A DNA stretch of 64,000 nucleotides from Amazonocrinis nigriterrae CENA67 (GCF_016056305.1 NZ_JAECZC010000001.1:26673-90672), one strand, 5' to 3'. Shown: positions 10,576 to 20,154, numbered from the stretch's first letter. Notes: generated by a model from the letters alone, not told the origin. Numbers and translations are program-made.

Positions 10576-11429
10576 TTTTAGCTGCTACCTGTGAATAGAA
10601 AACTGGACGAATTTAGGCTTGGCAATGTTGCATATTAATAAGGGAATTGGTGAGCCAGCATGGTCTTGGGGGAGAACCCCCAATTCCCACTTCCTGCGGT
10701 CGTGGGGGGCCGAGTCCCCCATAAGCGACTGGCGAACCCGAAGGGGAATAGGGAATCGGGAATGGGGATGAATAGTTTAGTATTGCCTATTTACCTTTGC
10801 TTAAAAATCGTGTTTCTAACCCCTATTTTTAGGCAGGCGATCACTTGACGGGCTTTTAAATAAAAAAATAATCAATAGCTTTAGTGAGCAGGGGGAGAAG
10901 AAATCGGATAGTTGTATTAGATGCTGGAATTGAGTAATTTAATTTTTGGATGCCCCTAACCCTGTTTTGTCACTCTGGGAAAATAAAAATCAAAACCAAA
11001 TGATGAACTCTAGATAGAACGCGCATTTGAGCGTTTATTTTCTAACACAATGGATGAAATCATTGTTTTTTGATAAAAGTCTTATGATGTAAGCATTCCA
11101 GATTATTCTCTCCCGAAAGTGATAAAAGAGGGCTAATTTCGATACCCCTCATCTATTTTTGCCTCATCAATTCAGTAGAATAGTTAACTTAATATCTTAA
11201 TTATTTCTAATTTCCAATAAAATTACTAATTGATAAAACTAATGTTGTTTTAACCTCTGATGAAAGAGTTATGATTCATGAACTCAACCTGCCTGACTTT
11301 GTAAAATTATTGTGAAATTTCGGATAAGATACCGTAAATAAACGTAGATAAATTACAGGAGCAAGATATTATCAAGCATGTAATATTGCATTGACAGGTT
11401 AACACTGTATTTAAGGAGAGTGGTTTTTA
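10576..11429. other. Long intergenic region with dispersed repeats
   Basis: About 850 bases. Positions roughly 10655-10770 hold dispersed-repeat modules (GGGGGAGAACCCCC, CGTGGGGGGCCGAGTCCCCC, GGCGAACCCGAAGGGG). From about 10800 to 11410 the DNA is AT-rich without a coding frame. It leads into the PEP-CTERM gene, whose AAGGAGAG ribosome-binding site is at about 11413. No regulatory element is recognised. Confidence 0.5.
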
Positions 11430-12023
11430 ATGTTTATTTCCAATGTCAAAGAAAAATTGTCTATGGCTACTGTTGCACTAGCATTTCTTACTTTTGAAGC
11501 AGTGCTATCTCCAGGTCACGCGCAAGCAGCCACAATCACTTCAACTTTACCCGAATTCAGCGGAGAATACTTTGATGGGAGCGCATCATTCCCGCTATCT
11601 TCCGTTACAGTTGGTACATTTTCGTATACAATTCCATCGGGTGAACAGATTGTATCCGCATCTCTTAGTGGTACTTTCGGTAACTCAGTTGTTTCTAACA
11701 GTTCAGGTTTGAATCTTTTATTAGATGGTCTACAGGTAGCGCAGTGTATAAGATTCGATACCTGCTATTATAGTGCAACTCCAGAGGCATTTAACTTCAC
11801 TTTTTCTCCTGCAGATTTATCCTTGTTGAACGATGGGTCAGCATTGCTTACAGCAATTCAGACATCAGAATATGTTATTCGTCTGGGATCAACAACTTTG
11901 ACAATAGAAACAGCTTCAGTTCCCGAATCTGGAACTATCTTGGGTACATTGACAGTTGCTGGGTTTAGCTTGGCTTTGCGTCGCCGACAAAAGTGGCAAC
12001 AAACAGATACCATCCAAGCTTAG
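11430..12023 (+). CDS. PEP-CTERM sorting-domain exported protein
   Basis: A 197-residue secreted protein. The N-terminus is a signal peptide (MATVALAFLTFEAV then a cleavage-like GHAQAA at about residues 29-34). The middle is a Ser/Thr/Gly-rich beta-type domain without a known catalytic motif. The C-terminus has PEP-CTERM architecture: a VPESG motif (a variant of VPEPG), a hydrophobic helix (TILGTLTVAGFSLAL) and a basic RRRQK tail. Such tails are handled by an exosortase and mark proteins for surface or matrix delivery. A good AAGGAGAG site precedes the ATG. Neighbours do not suggest a role; no exosortase is encoded in this window. Confidence 0.8.
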   Translation: MFISNVKEKLSMATVALAFLTFEAVLSPGHAQAATITSTLPEFSGEYFDGSASFPLSSVTVGTFSYTIPSGEQIVSASLSGTFGNSVVSNSSGLNLLLDGLQVAQCIRFDTCYYSATPEAFNFTFSPADLSLLNDGSALLTAIQTSEYVIRLGSTTLTIETASVPESGTILGTLTVAGFSLALRRRQKWQQTDTIQA

Positions 12024-12291
12024 GTTAATAGCTTCAAATGATACTATAGCTATGTTTAAAGAAACAGATGTATGTTGAATATTGAGTTAAAAATTCACAT
12101 CTCAACACTTAACACCGTCTAGAGCTAGAGAGGGTTAGCAGCATTGGCTCTCAAAAATATTGATAATGCTGGGCTGTGGTAACTATCGGTCAAAAATTCT
12201 GTACCGGATTTGTTACTTTCGGGTTTTTGAAAGTATCTTGATGTTCTTGCTGTCTTTCATTTGTGCCAATTAATATACCAAATATAGAATA

Positions 12292-12336
12292 AAAAATGCA
12301 AAATTCAAAATAATCAACTTGAATTTTGCATTTTTA
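12292..12336. terminator. Bidirectional terminator between convergent genes
   Basis: The inverted repeat TGCAAAATTCAA (12297-12308) and TTGAATTTTGCA (12319-12330) is preceded by six A and followed by five T. It can therefore stop the PEP-CTERM transcript from the left and the glycosyltransferase transcript from the right. Nothing else is seen between 12024 and 12290. Confidence 0.75.
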
Positions 12337-12360
12337 ATTTTTAATCACCCACAAAGGCTA

Positions 12361-13770
12361 CTATCCACTTCCTGAATGTACGGTCTTCACCCATTTCAAG
12401 CGCTTTGGTCTTACGGACATACGGGCAGTAGTACTGCTCATCACCACTAACCAGTGCAACATATATAAACTGCCGCGTAGCGTCTGAAGCATTAATAGAA
12501 AAGTTGTAGAAAGATTGAATTTTTGGTCTTGACGTATCCGTCTTAATCCTGCAAACATGCCTACAACAGACATAGCTAAAGACAAGCTAGTTACTGGACT
12601 TAAAAGTGGTAAACGATGCCGGGCTATTGACATTAATAAATCTGGAATTGCTGCTGTGGGCAAAATATACATAGTCAGCATAAACATCAGCAAATCCCAG
12701 GTTTTGCGCGTACCCATGCGATTTTTGAGAATCAGATCCCAGTAATCTAAATAGCGCTGATAGCCGCCTTCAGCCCAACGGTTACGCTGATGCCAAAGAG
12801 CGATCGCATTTGTCACGCCTTCTTCCTGCACTGCTGGGTAAAATGTACACTCAATATCCCATTTATCGAGATGTAGACGGAAAGTTATATCCAAATCATC
12901 GGTGATGGTTTCTTCATTCCACCCGCCGCAACTTTCCAAAGCTGTGCGTCTGACAAATTGACCATTCCCGCGCAGTTCGCCAGTTCCACTAATAGCAATG
13001 CGCTGTTGCTGGAACCATGTATCTAACGCCATTTCTGCCATTTGACCCTTAGTCCAGAAATTTTCTTTGGCGTTGGCGATCGCTTTTCGTACCTGCACCG
13101 CCCCTACATTTTTGCGTTGAAATAAAGGTACTACTTGTAACAGTAAATCTGATGAGATTTGAGCATCAGCATCGAAAACTGCTATCACTTCCCCTTTAGT
13201 CAGCGGTAAAACCTCATTCAACGCTCCCGACTTCCCGCCAGTAGCTTGTGCAGAACGCCTGAAAACCTTCAGTTGCTTGTATTCCTGCGCTAGTTCTGCT
13301 AACAACTGCGGTGTCTTATCGGTACTGTAATCGTCAATTATCCATACCTCGTACTGCCCACCTGGATATTCCAGACTACAAAGGCTCTTGACTAATCTAC
13401 CAATTACTGCTTCTTCATTTTTGGCTGCTACCAAAACAGATACAGAGGGTAATTCGCCCTGCACTTCTTTGTGATAGTGGCGGGGTCTAGCAAACACAAC
13501 CTCTAAGGCGTGAAATCCTAGTAAGGCTGTGAGTGCAAGTACGAATATAAAACCCCAAGAAGCTAAATGTAGGGCGATCGTGCCACTCCAGACTATGGTT
13601 AAAACCAAAGCAGCTTTGCGTCTACGTCCTTGAAACCGTGATGGTAGAGACATATTTTGTGTCTCTACAACTGACTCCTCATCTTCATCGGCCGATAGGT
13701 CGGACAACAATGAGTTAAGTGGGTCAAGCTCGTCGTAATAATCGTTTTCGGGCCAGGAATTCGCTGGCAT
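12361..13770 (-). CDS. Membrane-bound family 2 glycosyltransferase (cellulose-synthase-like)
   Basis: A 469-residue GT2 enzyme predicted to transfer sugars processively at the cytoplasmic face of the membrane. After an acidic N-terminus come hydrophobic segments (VLTIVWSGTIALHLASWGFI and following). The GT-A catalytic domain shows SVSVLVAAKNEEAVIGRLV, WIIDDYSTDKT, FDADAQIS (DxD), the acceptor-side EETITDDLDITFRL (TED-like) and QRNRWAEGGYQRY (QxxRW, the mark of processive enzymes). C-terminal membrane helices follow (LLMFMLTMYILPTAAIP onward). Such enzymes make cellulose, hyaluronan-like or other exopolysaccharides; the sugar cannot be told. It stands alone, so linkage to a polysaccharide cluster is not shown. 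Confidence 0.85.
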   Translation of the reverse strand: MPANSWPENDYYDELDPLNSLLSDLSADEDEESVVETQNMSLPSRFQGRRRKAALVLTIVWSGTIALHLASWGFIFVLALTALLGFHALEVVFARPRHYHKEVQGELPSVSVLVAAKNEEAVIGRLVKSLCSLEYPGGQYEVWIIDDYSTDKTPQLLAELAQEYKQLKVFRRSAQATGGKSGALNEVLPLTKGEVIAVFDADAQISSDLLLQVVPLFQRKNVGAVQVRKAIANAKENFWTKGQMAEMALDTWFQQQRIAISGTGELRGNGQFVRRTALESCGGWNEETITDDLDITFRLHLDKWDIECTFYPAVQEEGVTNAIALWHQRNRWAEGGYQRYLDYWDLILKNRMGTRKTWDLLMFMLTMYILPTAAIPDLLMSIARHRLPLLSPVTSLSLAMSVVGMFAGLRRIRQDQKFNLSTTFLLMLQTLRGSLYMLHWLVVMSSTTARMSVRPKRLKWVKTVHSGSG

Positions 13771-14376
13771 AGGTTACTTGATTTAAAAAGCAGTATTTTT
13801 ATACACCCTAAAGATGCTGGGAATTTCCCAATACTAAACTGTGCAGCCTTCACACACTTTTATCAAACCCAGAATTGACAGTTATATTTTAAGTTTTGTG
13901 ACGAAATATTAAGTTTCGTCAACTTAGCCATAAATCACAACTCTGGATTGGGCAAAGTGATAGTCAGCAAGCAACAGCCAGGTGTTGAGATCAATCACAA
14001 TAACAGCGCTAACCGCCTTATAACAGGGATTTTCGATGTTATTGCCCCAGCTTTAATAAAAGCCAATGCAGCCTTATTGTAACCGACATTTTAATATTTC
14101 TTAGCAGAACTTTAGTCAGTGGTCAGTGGTCAGTGGTCAGTGGTCAGTGGTCATTAGTCAGTGGTCATTAGTCAGTGGTCAGTGGTCAGTGGTCAGTGGT
14201 CAGTGGTCATTAGTCAAGAGTTATTTTCTTCATCCCCTCATCTTTCCATCTCCCCTGCTCCCCTGCCCCCCTGCCCCCATCTCCCTCACAACATGTGCTT
14301 CACCCCTATTTTCTGGGAATACTATTCACATCCACTAATATCCCCAGTTGTCAACTAACTTGAGGAATATTCAAAG
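13771..14376. other. Divergent intergenic region with hairpin and heptamer arrays
   Basis: Upstream of the glycosyltransferase a perfect 8-bp inverted repeat, TGACGAAA/TTTCGTCA (13899-13921), could be an operator or leader hairpin. A long heptamer array follows at 14115-14216 (unit AGTGGTC, with AGTCATT variants), then C-rich CCCCTG runs at about 14250-14285. The open frames across the array are translations of the repeat, not genes. Confidence 0.55.
14115..14216. repeat. Heptanucleotide tandem repeat (AGTGGTC)n
   Basis: About fourteen consecutive 7-base units, mostly AGTGGTC with interspersed AGTCATT-type variants. This is the short tandemly repeated repetitive (STRR) class typical of heterocystous cyanobacteria. 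Confidence 0.85.
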
Positions 14377-14751
14377 ATGACTTTTGAGCAACTCCAGCCT
14401 GCTACTACTCAACAAGCAAGCGTTTACTTACCTTACATTCAGGGTACGAAGCGCAATTTCTTGCCCTATGCCATTAGTCTTTATCAAAAAGGCGTTTTGG
14501 AAGGACACCGCAAAATAGAAGCAAGTGACAATATTCCCTTTGTCGCCTCTTGGAATGTTGCTACTTTACCTTCAGACCTAACGCGTTGCCGGATGCAGTT
14601 TGATGGCAATGCTGACCTGAGTTATGAAGTGATGATGGCAAGTTTTGAGTTTATAGTTTTTTTAATTGAACTTATGGAAAACTATAAGCGCTATCGCGTG
14701 ACTGATTTTTCTCAAACTTTCTACCGCAAGTTGCTGCGTATAGACGAATAA
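14377..14751 (+). CDS. Conserved cyanobacterial protein, EbsA-like (type IV pilus associated)
   Basis: A 124-residue soluble protein with no signal peptide or membrane segment. The composition and motifs NFLPYAISLYQKGVLEGHRK, FVASWNVATLPS and RCRMQFDGNADLSYEVMMAS match my memory of the small cyanobacterial family annotated EbsA, which in Synechococcus elongatus works with PilB in type IV pilus assembly and biofilm self-suppression. This is recognition from memory, not a search, so the name is tentative. The P-loop/DRTGG gene follows in the same direction after about 330 bp containing a possible hairpin. What can be said firmly is that it is a real, conserved-looking gene. Confidence 0.55.
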   Translation: MTFEQLQPATTQQASVYLPYIQGTKRNFLPYAISLYQKGVLEGHRKIEASDNIPFVASWNVATLPSDLTRCRMQFDGNADLSYEVMMASFEFIVFLIELMENYKRYRVTDFSQTFYRKLLRIDE

Positions 14752-15085
14752 ATCAGTTTGCTCAAATTTTAGGGTATGTAAGTGTAGGGGTATGAAGGTT
14801 AATTATTCTCACATACCTTTACACCACTGCTTACAGGCTTGTAGGGATTGAATAACCTACATACTCTAGCCTCAGTCTGAAAATATTAAAAGCGATATTT
14901 TAGATACCATTTGATTAGCAATTGCATGGTAAAAATATGTATTACACAAGATAATTATATTACCTAAAAAACTGTTTTATTGGGAAAACACTGCTCCTTG
15001 AGAGTGTAAGGCTTCTGCCAGAACAAACTAAAATTAGGAAACACCTAGCTGGGTTTTACTTCCTTTTGAAATTAGGAGTGCATGT
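14752..15085. other. Intergenic region with a possible hairpin
   Basis: Imperfect inverted repeat at about 14778-14823 (TGTAGGGGTATG against CATACCTTTACA) just after the EbsA-like gene, a possible weak terminator. The rest is AT-rich leader up to an AGGAG ribosome-binding site at 15073-15077 for the next gene. Confidence 0.4.
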
Positions 15086-16180
15086 GTGCCAAAATCTGCT
15101 AAATATTTGCTGATTGGCTCAACCGAGGCTTACAGTGGTAAATCCGCAACTGTTCTAGGTTTGTCTCATCAGCTACAGCAAAAAGGACTGGATATTAGCT
15201 ATGGCAAACCGCTAGGCACTTCTTTTAGTGCGTCTGGCAAAACCGTAGTTGAGGAAGATGTCCAGTTTATTACTAATAGTCTCAATTTGTCAGTAAACCG
15301 CGTTGCACCAACGATGCTAGCTTTGAATGAAGCCAGTGTGCAAAAACGTTTAAGCGGCGAAGATAAAATTGATTATCGACAGTCCCTAGTACAGCAATAT
15401 TTGCCAATTTCCCAAGGAGATTTAGTATTGCTAGAGGGGCCTGGTGATTTAGCAGAAGGCAATCTGTTTGATTTGTCTTTGCTGCAAATAACTGAAGTAT
15501 TAGACGCTGCTGTGTTGTTGGTAACCCGATACAACTCGCTTTTGTCTGTTGAGGCTTTATTGTCTGCTAAGCAGCGTGTGGGCGATCGCTTGATTGGTGT
15601 TGTGATCAATGATATTCCCGCTGAACAAATCGAAGCAGTTAACAACCTCTTACGCCCGTTTTTGGAACAGCGAGGTATTGCCGTACTGGCAACGCTGCCA
15701 AAAAGTGACTTACTCCGTAGTGTCAGCGTTGGTGAACTCGTAAAGCAATTAAATGCGGAAGTTCTCTGTCGTAGCGATCGCTTGGATTTGTTGGTAGAAA
15801 GTTTGGCAATTGGAGCGATGAATGTGAATGCTGCTGTCAAGTATTTCCGCAAACGCCGGAATATGGCAGTAGTCACAGGAGGCGATCGTGTGGAAATTCA
15901 GCAAGCTGCATTGGAAACTTCCACCCAATGCCTGATTCTCACCGGACAATTACCACCTCCCCAATTCATTCTCAGTCGTGCTGAAGAACTAGAAATTCCC
16001 ATTTTGTCGGTTGACTTAGATACCTTGACCACCGTGGAAATTGTTGACCGTACTTTTGGTCAAGTGCGTGTTCATGAGCCAATTAAAGTTCAGTGTATTC
16101 GCCAGTTAATGACAGAGCATTTTGACATTGACCGCCTTTTATCTAAACTAGGCTTAACTCCTGCAAATGCTTTACCTTAG
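15086..16180 (+). CDS. P-loop/DRTGG-domain protein (phosphotransacetylase N-terminal-like)
   Basis: A 364-residue protein with an N-terminal BioD/CobQ-type P-loop domain (LIGSTEAYSGKSATVLGLSHQL, with VLLEGPGDLAEGNLFDLSL later) and a C-terminal DRTGG-type domain near residues 215-330. This architecture matches the N-terminal half of long phosphotransacetylases (Pta) without the catalytic Pta domain, so acetyl transfer is not expected; a nucleotide-sensing regulatory role is likely but unproven. GTG at 15086 is chosen because AGGAG sits 8 bases upstream; an ATG at 15082 is in another frame that ends quickly. It follows the EbsA-like gene. Confidence 0.75.
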   Translation: MPKSAKYLLIGSTEAYSGKSATVLGLSHQLQQKGLDISYGKPLGTSFSASGKTVVEEDVQFITNSLNLSVNRVAPTMLALNEASVQKRLSGEDKIDYRQSLVQQYLPISQGDLVLLEGPGDLAEGNLFDLSLLQITEVLDAAVLLVTRYNSLLSVEALLSAKQRVGDRLIGVVINDIPAEQIEAVNNLLRPFLEQRGIAVLATLPKSDLLRSVSVGELVKQLNAEVLCRSDRLDLLVESLAIGAMNVNAAVKYFRKRRNMAVVTGGDRVEIQQAALETSTQCLILTGQLPPPQFILSRAEELEIPILSVDLDTLTTVEIVDRTFGQVRVHEPIKVQCIRQLMTEHFDIDRLLSKLGLTPANALP

Positions 16181-16420
16181 CCTCATCGACTCAAACTAAG
16201 CATAAATCCTCGGCGACCAATAGAAAGGCTGTGTTGCTAGCGAGAGTAAAGATAGTTCGCTGTCACCTCCTAGGCGACAGCGCACTGTTACTGTGTGTTG
16301 AACAAAACATACTAAACTTAAATTCGTAGAATATTGTTACAATGTCTAACTCAGGTTCGCTTCGCAACTACACTCTGTTTGGTAAAATATCTGGGTCGTT
16401 TAATCTGATTACGTCCATCT

Positions 16421-16924
16421 TTGAGCCAGTCAATAGACCTCATCAACCTCGACACATTAGCGCAAGAACTGGCGACAATCCAGCAAACAGGTTCTAAACG
16501 AATTGCCTTGCTGGGTTCGCGTCATGTGCCAATTACGCATCAGAATCTGATTGAAATGATGACCTATGCCCTAGTTTTAACAGGCAATCGGATCATCACC
16601 TCTGGAGCTACGGGTACTAATTCAGCTGCTATCAAGGGAGCAATGCGCGCTGACCCCAATTTGTTGACAGTGATTCTACCCCAAAGTTTGGAACGCCAAC
16701 CTTATGAATCGCGCCAGCAACTAGAACAAGTTATGCATCTAGTGGAAAATCCCGGTAATGATAGTCTGTCCCTTGCGGAAGCTAGTTACCTGTGTAATAA
16801 GGAGATTGTCTCCCGCTGTCAGCAACTGATTTGCTTTGCGTTTCATGACAGTCGCACCCTACTACAAACTTGTGGAGATGCAGAAGAACAAAGAAAAGTG
16901 GTGACACTTTTTTACTTTGATTAG
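16421..16924 (+). CDS. DprA/SLOG-like Rossmann-fold protein
   Basis: A 167-residue protein starting at TTG. It has a DprA/LOG (SLOG) nucleotide-binding fold: KRIALLGSRHVPITHQNLIEMM, then TGNRIITSGATGTNSAAIKGA, where GSR and SGATGTNSAAIKGA form the predicted nucleotide or DNA pocket, followed by TVILPQSLERQP. Cyanobacterial relatives are often labelled DNA recombination-mediator protein A, but the winged-helix domain of true DprA is missing. It could bind nucleotides or ssDNA, or be a SLOG sensor. The upstream 240 bp contains a small stem (CGCTGTC/GACAGCG, 16259-16283). Function uncertain. Confidence 0.65.
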   Translation: MSQSIDLINLDTLAQELATIQQTGSKRIALLGSRHVPITHQNLIEMMTYALVLTGNRIITSGATGTNSAAIKGAMRADPNLLTVILPQSLERQPYESRQQLEQVMHLVENPGNDSLSLAEASYLCNKEIVSRCQQLICFAFHDSRTLLQTCGDAEEQRKVVTLFYFD

Positions 16925-17262
16925 TTAAAAGTCGATAGTCAATAGTCAAAAATTTAGAGTAGGGTAGCAGCTTATCGTCGGGCATCGCCTTTGTTATGGC
17001 TGGTTTGCTATACTCAATTTTTTATATTGTGAATATTTGGCATTGGCTCCCAAGGCTAGTGCCAGTCTCAGCCTCTGAGCATCGTAGAAACCTGAAATAC
17101 GGTAAGCTGACCCAAGCCACTAGTTAATTGGGAACTGGGGAACTCAACGTCCCCTCTGGGGTAATGGTGTACTGGGAACCGAAAGCTAGAAATTGGGACT
17201 ATCCTCAACACCTAGTTTTTATCCCTAATTCAAAATCCAACATCTCAAATCCAACATTTTTT
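16925..17262. other. Intergenic region before yajQ
   Basis: About 340 bases with short repeats (GTCGATAGTCAATAGTC near 16930, AAATCCAACATCTCAAATCCAAC near 17234-17256) and no gene. The yajQ frame is open upstream to 17128, but that part translates repeat-rich DNA and is unlike the family. Confidence 0.45.
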
Positions 17263-17754
17263 ATGGCCTCTACTTATTCCTTTGACATAGTAAGTGACTT
17301 TGATCGACAAGAACTGGTTAACGCCGTCGATCAAGTTGTGCGAGACATCAAAAGTCGTTACGACCTCAAAGATACTCAAACGAATGTCGAGTTAGGTGAA
17401 AACAGCATTACTGTTAGTACTGACAGTGAGTTTACCTTAGAGTCTGTTCACACTATCCTGCGGGAAAAAGCCGCCAAGCGTAACCTCTCCCAGAAACTTT
17501 TTGAGTTTGGTAAAGTGGAATCAGCCAGCGGTAACCGTGTGCGTCAAGAAATCACGCTCAAAAAAGGCATTAGTCAGGAAATTGGTAAACAAATTTCCAA
17601 ATTAATCCGCGATGAATTCAAAAAAGTGCAAGCCTCTATTCAAGGTGATGCTGTACGAGTCACAGCCAAATCTAAAGATGACTTGCAAACTGTCATCCAA
17701 CGTTTGAAGCAAGAAGATTACCCTGTTGCTTTGCAATTTACAAACTATCGTTAG
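17263..17754 (+). CDS. yajQ: YajQ family nucleotide-binding protein
   Basis: A 163-residue YajQ-family protein (two RNP-like ferredoxin folds); members bind nucleic acids or cyclic di-GMP in some bacteria. The ATG at 17263 gives the canonical opening [21 protein letters not shown]; an earlier in-frame start would add 45 residues of repeat-derived sequence. Other family blocks are [30 protein letters not shown] and the C-terminal [16 protein letters not shown] then FTNYR, a typical YajQ ending. A GTAGGGTGGGC hairpin lies just downstream (17761-17785). The cellular role in cyanobacteria is not established. Confidence 0.92.
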   Translation: MASTYSFDIVSDFDRQELVNAVDQVVRDIKSRYDLKDTQTNVELGENSITVSTDSEFTLESVHTILREKAAKRNLSQKLFEFGKVESASGNRVRQEITLKKGISQEIGKQISKLIRDEFKKVQASIQGDAVRVTAKSKDDLQTVIQRLKQEDYPVALQFTNYR

Positions 17755-17872
17755 AAAATTTGTAGGGTGGGCAATGCCCACCCTACGCCATTATTAGAAG
17801 CAAGAAATGAGAGAAGAAATCATAAAATTTGGTGAATTGTAGAGAATGGTCACCATTTTTTATTAACCCTCA

Positions 17873-18430
17873 TTAAGACCGTTTTCCAATAGCTTTTTGA
17901 AAAGCTGGTCTTTCAGACACTCGCTTCATATAATTCAACACTTCTGGATAGGAGCTAAGGTCTAGCTTGAGTAAGAGGGGAATGTAACTCAGGATAGAAC
18001 CTACTGCGACATCAGCGACACTGAATTCTTCTCCCAATAAAAAAGGTTGCTGCTGGAAAATTTCATTCAGGGTAGTCAATAAGCGAGGCATTTCCCGCTC
18101 TCGATTTGCTTCTACAAAAATTCCTGGGCCGAGGGTAGCATTGGCAAATAGTACCCACTGGGAAAGTTCAGCACGTTTTTCTACTGAAAGTGGGGTTTTC
18201 CCATACTTATCGGCAAGATACAGCAAAATCGCGCCTGACTCCCAAAGCTGAAAATCTCCATCAACAATTGCCGGGACTTTACCTACGGGGTTAATTTTCA
18301 GGTATTCAGGCTGGCGGTGTTCACCCGCCTGCATATCTAGCAGCACGAATTCGTAGGGAACTCCAAGTTCCTCTAAATACCACTGGACGATTGATGCACG
18401 ACTACGAGCGCCGCCATAAAGTTTCAGCAT
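17873..18430 (-). CDS. Glutathione S-transferase family protein
   Basis: A 185-residue cytosolic GST-fold protein. The N-terminal thioredoxin-like domain reads MLKLYGGARSRASIVQWYLEELGVPYE, followed by the cis-proline/glutathione-site block KINPVGKVPAIVDGDFQLWESGAILLYLADKYG. The C-terminal helical domain includes PFLLGEEFSVADVAVGSIL, the GST N-capping motif (S-x-x-D). It may conjugate or reduce electrophiles or peroxides with glutathione; the substrate cannot be predicted. It starts only 13 bases after the stop of the upstream gene (18443-18910) on the same strand, so the two are probably one operon. Confidence 0.88.
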   Translation of the reverse strand: MLKLYGGARSRASIVQWYLEELGVPYEFVLLDMQAGEHRQPEYLKINPVGKVPAIVDGDFQLWESGAILLYLADKYGKTPLSVEKRAELSQWVLFANATLGPGIFVEANREREMPRLLTTLNEIFQQQPFLLGEEFSVADVAVGSILSYIPLLLKLDLSSYPEVLNYMKRVSERPAFQKAIGKRS

Positions 18431-18442
18431 AATTCTTGACAG

Positions 18443-18910
18443 TTAGAGAACTTTGTGGGTGTGAGAATGCTGTTTAATGTTGTCTTCTTTGGTGACCATT
18501 CTAGAAGCATTTAGCACTCGCTTACGCTCGATAGAATACTTCAAATCTGTGTAGGTTGTACCTAAAGGAATTAGGGATTTTGAAATTTCACGACGCTTGT
18601 AGGTACGAGCAGCTGCAAACACCCGTGGCACAAATTCATCACCAAATTGTGCTGACTTGGGGAAGCCATCCGGCAATAGCGGTGTCTCACCATCCAGCAC
18701 AGATGCCAAAGTTGTGGCACGAGCTAGCTTATAGGAGGTAGGAATACCTTTCAACAGTGCTTCTAAAGCAGCAGAAGGAATGGGTTCTACAACTTCCACT
18801 TGATGAACTTCGCCATCTGCCTTGATGAAACAGGTTGCTAGACCCATAACTATATAATCATCAGACGCTAAATCGGGTGCATTTTGATAAGGAATTGCTG
18901 CTGTTGTCAT
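18443..18910 (-). CDS. Conserved hypothetical protein upstream of GST
   Basis: A 155-residue protein I do not recognise. It opens MTTAAIPYQNAPDLASDDYIVMGLATCFIKADGE, has a central Ala/Leu-rich segment (IPSAALEALLKGIPTSYKLA) and a basic C-terminal half (RVFAAARTYKRREISKSLIPLG, SIERKRVLNASRM) ending in KQHSHTHKVL. There is no signal peptide or membrane segment. The ATG at 18910 is preferred over a GTG five codons upstream because it begins a more ordinary N-terminus; neither has a strong ribosome-binding site. Operon position before the GST gene is the only functional hint. Confidence 0.7.
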   Translation of the reverse strand: MTTAAIPYQNAPDLASDDYIVMGLATCFIKADGEVHQVEVVEPIPSAALEALLKGIPTSYKLARATTLASVLDGETPLLPDGFPKSAQFGDEFVPRVFAAARTYKRREISKSLIPLGTTYTDLKYSIERKRVLNASRMVTKEDNIKQHSHTHKVL

Positions 18911-19443
18911 AAGAAAATTTTTCACAACTTAAAAATTAGCTCCAAAGACTTATATAGGGGGAGACACAGCGACACAAGTTAGATGCTTAAACATTTCCTG
19001 TGTTGCCGCGTCCCTGTGTCCCCTTCTCCATCTCTAACGAACGGCTTGTTGGCATTCTACCAAGTTGTCGCTCTCACTACTTGATAGTAATTCGTAATTC
19101 ATAATTCGTAATTCGTAATTGGCAGTTAGGAGTTAGAAGTTAGGAGTTAGGAGTTATCTCCCTCATCTCCCCTGCTCCCCTGCTCCCCTGCCTAATTGCA
19201 CTAGTCTTGAAGATTTATTTTTACAGTTTCTGGAATTTAACCTGGGGATGACGTATCCATTAGTAGATTTAAGCATGAATATTGGTGTAGGGAAAATTTC
19301 ACTGTTTACAGTGCCTAAAATTCAGTCTAAATACTTATTTAAAAGTATTTATGTACACTGGCATAATTAACATAGAAATTAAACATTATCGGTTTAAAAA
19401 ACTTTAATTTGAGTTCAAAGAGCAAGTAGCTCGGGCAGGGAAG
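18911..19443. other. Intergenic region with STRR-like repeats
   Basis: Contains GTAATTCATAATTCGTAATTC-type repeats (about 19085-19120), a TTAGGAG heptamer run (about 19122-19156) and CTCCCCTG units (about 19160-19192), then AT-rich leader to the TPR gene. No additional gene seen. Confidence 0.55.
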
Positions 19444-20154
19444 ATGAATAGTCACTCATTTTTAGCTTCTGGCGACCAGCAAAATAACTGTTATCAATTT
19501 GTTCTCAAGAATACATTGCAGGCTCAAGAAGATGGGACTAATGGTAGCTGTGAATCTGTTTTAGGTGACAGCTACTTACGCTCTTGCGCTTTAAGGTTAG
19601 CTCAACAAGGAGATTATACTGAGGCGATCGCACTCTTAAATCAACTAGTTAACCGCCATCCGCAAAATGCAGTTGACTATAACAACCGAGGATTGATTTA
19701 TTTTCAAAGTGGTGAAGTGCAAAAAGCTTTGCATGACTATAACACCGCTCTACAACTTAACCCTAACTTGGCAAGTGCGTATAACAATCGGGCGAATTAC
19801 TATGCAGCCTGTGGAGAATTAGCAGCAGCACTTGCCGATTATGACCGAGCCATTGATTTGCATCCTAGTCATGTGCGGGCGTGGATTAACCGAGGTATTA
19901 CCTTGCGTGATTTGGGACAATATGAGGAAGCAATTGATAATTTTGAGGTAGCACTGCTTTTTGGTCAGCTAGAAGGTCATATTTGGGCTGAACGCGGCAG
20001 AACTTATCATCTTTGGGGTGATTGGAATTGTGCGATCGCTGATTATCATCGCGCCCTCACTCAGCTACCCTCCCTCAATCATAAAAGAGATATTGCTGGT
20101 TGCCGTTTGCGTTTACAAATCGAAAATTGGCTAAATGAGTTGCTCTCTCACTAA
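19444..20154 (+). CDS. Tetratricopeptide repeat protein
   Basis: A 236-residue soluble protein made mostly of TPR helices. After an unusual N-terminal 45 residues, repeats run from about residue 47 to 210. Examples are CALRLAQQGDYTEAIALLNQ, VDYNNRGLIYFQSGEVQKAL, SAYNNRANYYAACGELAAAL, RAWINRGITLRDLGQYEEAI and IWAERGRTYHLWGDWNCAI. TPR arrays mediate protein-protein contacts; in cyanobacteria many are photosystem or envelope assembly factors, but nothing here identifies the partner. There is no signal peptide, so a cytoplasmic location is expected. The gene is flanked by repeat-rich gaps. Confidence 0.85.
   Translation: MNSHSFLASGDQQNNCYQFVLKNTLQAQEDGTNGSCESVLGDSYLRSCALRLAQQGDYTEAIALLNQLVNRHPQNAVDYNNRGLIYFQSGEVQKALHDYNTALQLNPNLASAYNNRANYYAACGELAAALADYDRAIDLHPSHVRAWINRGITLRDLGQYEEAIDNFEVALLFGQLEGHIWAERGRTYHLWGDWNCAIADYHRALTQLPSLNHKRDIAGCRLRLQIENWLNELLSH

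Noticed and set aside
14115..14216. Possible CRISPR array
   Set aside because: Units are contiguous 7-mers with no spacers of 30-40 bases; no cas gene is near.
14126..14358. Two overlapping plus-strand frames
   Set aside because: Both are translations of the AGTGGTC heptamer array and C-rich runs.
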